64,000 nt of DNA, from assembly GCF_001650025.1 (NCBI RefSeq), contig NZ_LVVY01000086.1, positions 1-64,000 of the forward strand, given 5' to 3'. The DNA comes from Devosia elaeis (lineage in GTDB: Bacteria > Pseudomonadota > Alphaproteobacteria > Rhizobiales > Devosiaceae). The translations under genes were made by a program, and so were the position numbers. Below, piece after piece: positions 63,415-64,000 of this stretch. Numbering within the stretch: position 1 is the first letter of the stretch; every line of letters begins with the position of its first letter. The notes below the pieces were generated by a model that did no database searches, had not been told where the DNA came from, and saw only the letters and a list, made by a program, of their open reading frames with translations.

Positions 63415-64000
63415 TCAGCTGCCGATCACCGACTTACGAGCGTCGATGATGGTCTGGTACATGGGCTGGCCGGCTTCCACGAACTTGGTGTAGCCACCGG
63501 CGGTGAAGGCGTCGAAGCACTCGAAATCGGTGTTCGGCAGATCCATGAAGAAGGCCGTGACCTGCTCCTTGGTCTCGGCCGGCAGGCTGTTGGACACCAT
63601 CAGCGGCCCGTTCGGGATGACCGGCGACTTCCACACTTCGACCAGGTCGTCCATGTCCAGCAGGCCCTTGTCGACCATGATGCGCAGATTGCCGGTCGTA
63701 TAGCCTTCGCTCCATTCGCCCTGGCCCGAACCAAAGGTCGTGCCCACGTCCCAGGTGCCGTCGAGCACGCCGAGCACCAGGTTTTCGTGGCCGCCGCCAA
63801 AGCCAGTTTCGCTGTAGAAGGTCTCGATGGCCTCACCCAGGTCGTTCGGCAACGACACATTGGGAACGAGGAAGCCCGAGGTGGAATCGGGATCGGCAAA
63901 GCCGAGCTTCATGTCCTTGGTGGAGGCCAGATCGGTGATGCCGCTGTCGGACCGGGCTACCATAATCGTGTGATAGCCGGTCGAGCCGTCCTGCTGCTGG
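63415..64000 (-). CDS. phnD: phosphonate ABC transporter substrate-binding protein PhnD, partial
   Basis: The 3' 195 codons of a binding-protein gene whose start lies beyond the window. Visible: YHTIMVARSDSGITDLASTKDMKLGFADPDSTSGFLVPN, where the Asp and Ser/Thr residues bind the phosphonate head group in PhnD, then GGGHENLVLGVLDGTWDVGTT and a C-terminal NGPLMVSNSLPAETKEQV. An internal Met at 63963 is not the true start, since similarity continues upstream of it. First of the visible phn genes on this strand. phnC is not in the window. Confidence 0.92.
   Translation of the reverse strand, partial: QQQDGSTGYHTIMVARSDSGITDLASTKDMKLGFADPDSTSGFLVPNVSLPNDLGEAIETFYSETGFGGGHENLVLGVLDGTWDVGTTFGSGQGEWSEGYTTGNLRIMVDKGLLDMDDLVEVWKSPVIPNGPLMVSNSLPAETKEQVTAFFMDLPNTDFECFDAFTAGGYTKFVEAGQPMYQTIIDARKSVIGS

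Overview
The window is GC-rich DNA from an alphaproteobacterium, most likely Hyphomicrobiales and Devosia-like. This rests on the TCA-operon layout, the Omp19-type lipoprotein, paired PhnE permeases, TRAP transporters and dense GC-rich palindromic repeats. It is a gut-feel taxonomic call, since no rRNA is present. No tRNA, rRNA, CRISPR array, insertion sequence or prophage was seen. Nearly all DNA is coding. The few intergenic gaps over 200 bp are mostly filled by dispersed palindromic repeats.

Layout. (1) 197-8667: hexuronate use. uxuA, kduI, kduD and a KdgF-like cupin converge on 2-keto-3-deoxygluconate. They sit with a GntR/FCD regulator and a DctPQM TRAP importer, with a palindromic operator candidate in front of dctP. 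A TRIC channel and a DUF4326 gene precede uxuA. (2) 8932-20610: central carbon metabolism on the minus strand, in the order mdh, sucC, a small exported protein, sucD, sucA, sucB, then lpdA, with LysE-, MAPEG- and unknown-type genes between sucB and lpdA. (3) 20904-29162: zapE, an Omp19-like inhibitor lipoprotein, a DUF2007 protein, and a yejBEFA peptide importer. (4) 29526-35818: tamA-tamB outer-membrane assembly. (5) 36141-43126: an SDR, an Ldh_2 dehydrogenase, an unusual two-gene Rieske oxygenase system, a GST and fabV. (6) 43261-46185: epmA, epmB and efp, a complete EF-P beta-lysylation set. (7) 46421-54727: a ferritin-like protein, an acetylxylan-esterase-type enzyme, a GntR regulator, a YtfQRT-YjfF furanose importer and a nucleoside hydrolase. 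(8) 54873-60917: a coenzyme F420 locus. (9) 60955-64000: a phosphonate importer (phnE, phnE, partial phnD).

Two places stand out. First, 54873-60917 holds an F420-dependent glucose-6-phosphate dehydrogenase with all key residues, CofE, a three-gene ABC cassette resembling the importer proposed for F420-0 in Actinobacteria, and a luciferase-like F420 oxidoreductase. The two oxidoreductase genes share an 18-bp operator (TTTGAYC-N4-GRTCAAA). This looks like a salvage system: import F420-0, add glutamates with CofE, then reduce the cofactor with glucose-6-phosphate. No other F420 biosynthetic gene is in the window.

Second, at 38260-41061 a Rieske oxygenase is split in an unusual way. The alpha subunit keeps the Asp-His-His mononuclear iron motif but has lost the Rieske ligands. 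An intact Rieske domain is fused to the reductase (Rieske, flavin/NAD reductase, plant-type ferredoxin) in the next gene. Finally, several palindromic repeats have entered coding sequence: the N-termini of epmB and of the F420-locus binding protein, and the 3' end of zapE.
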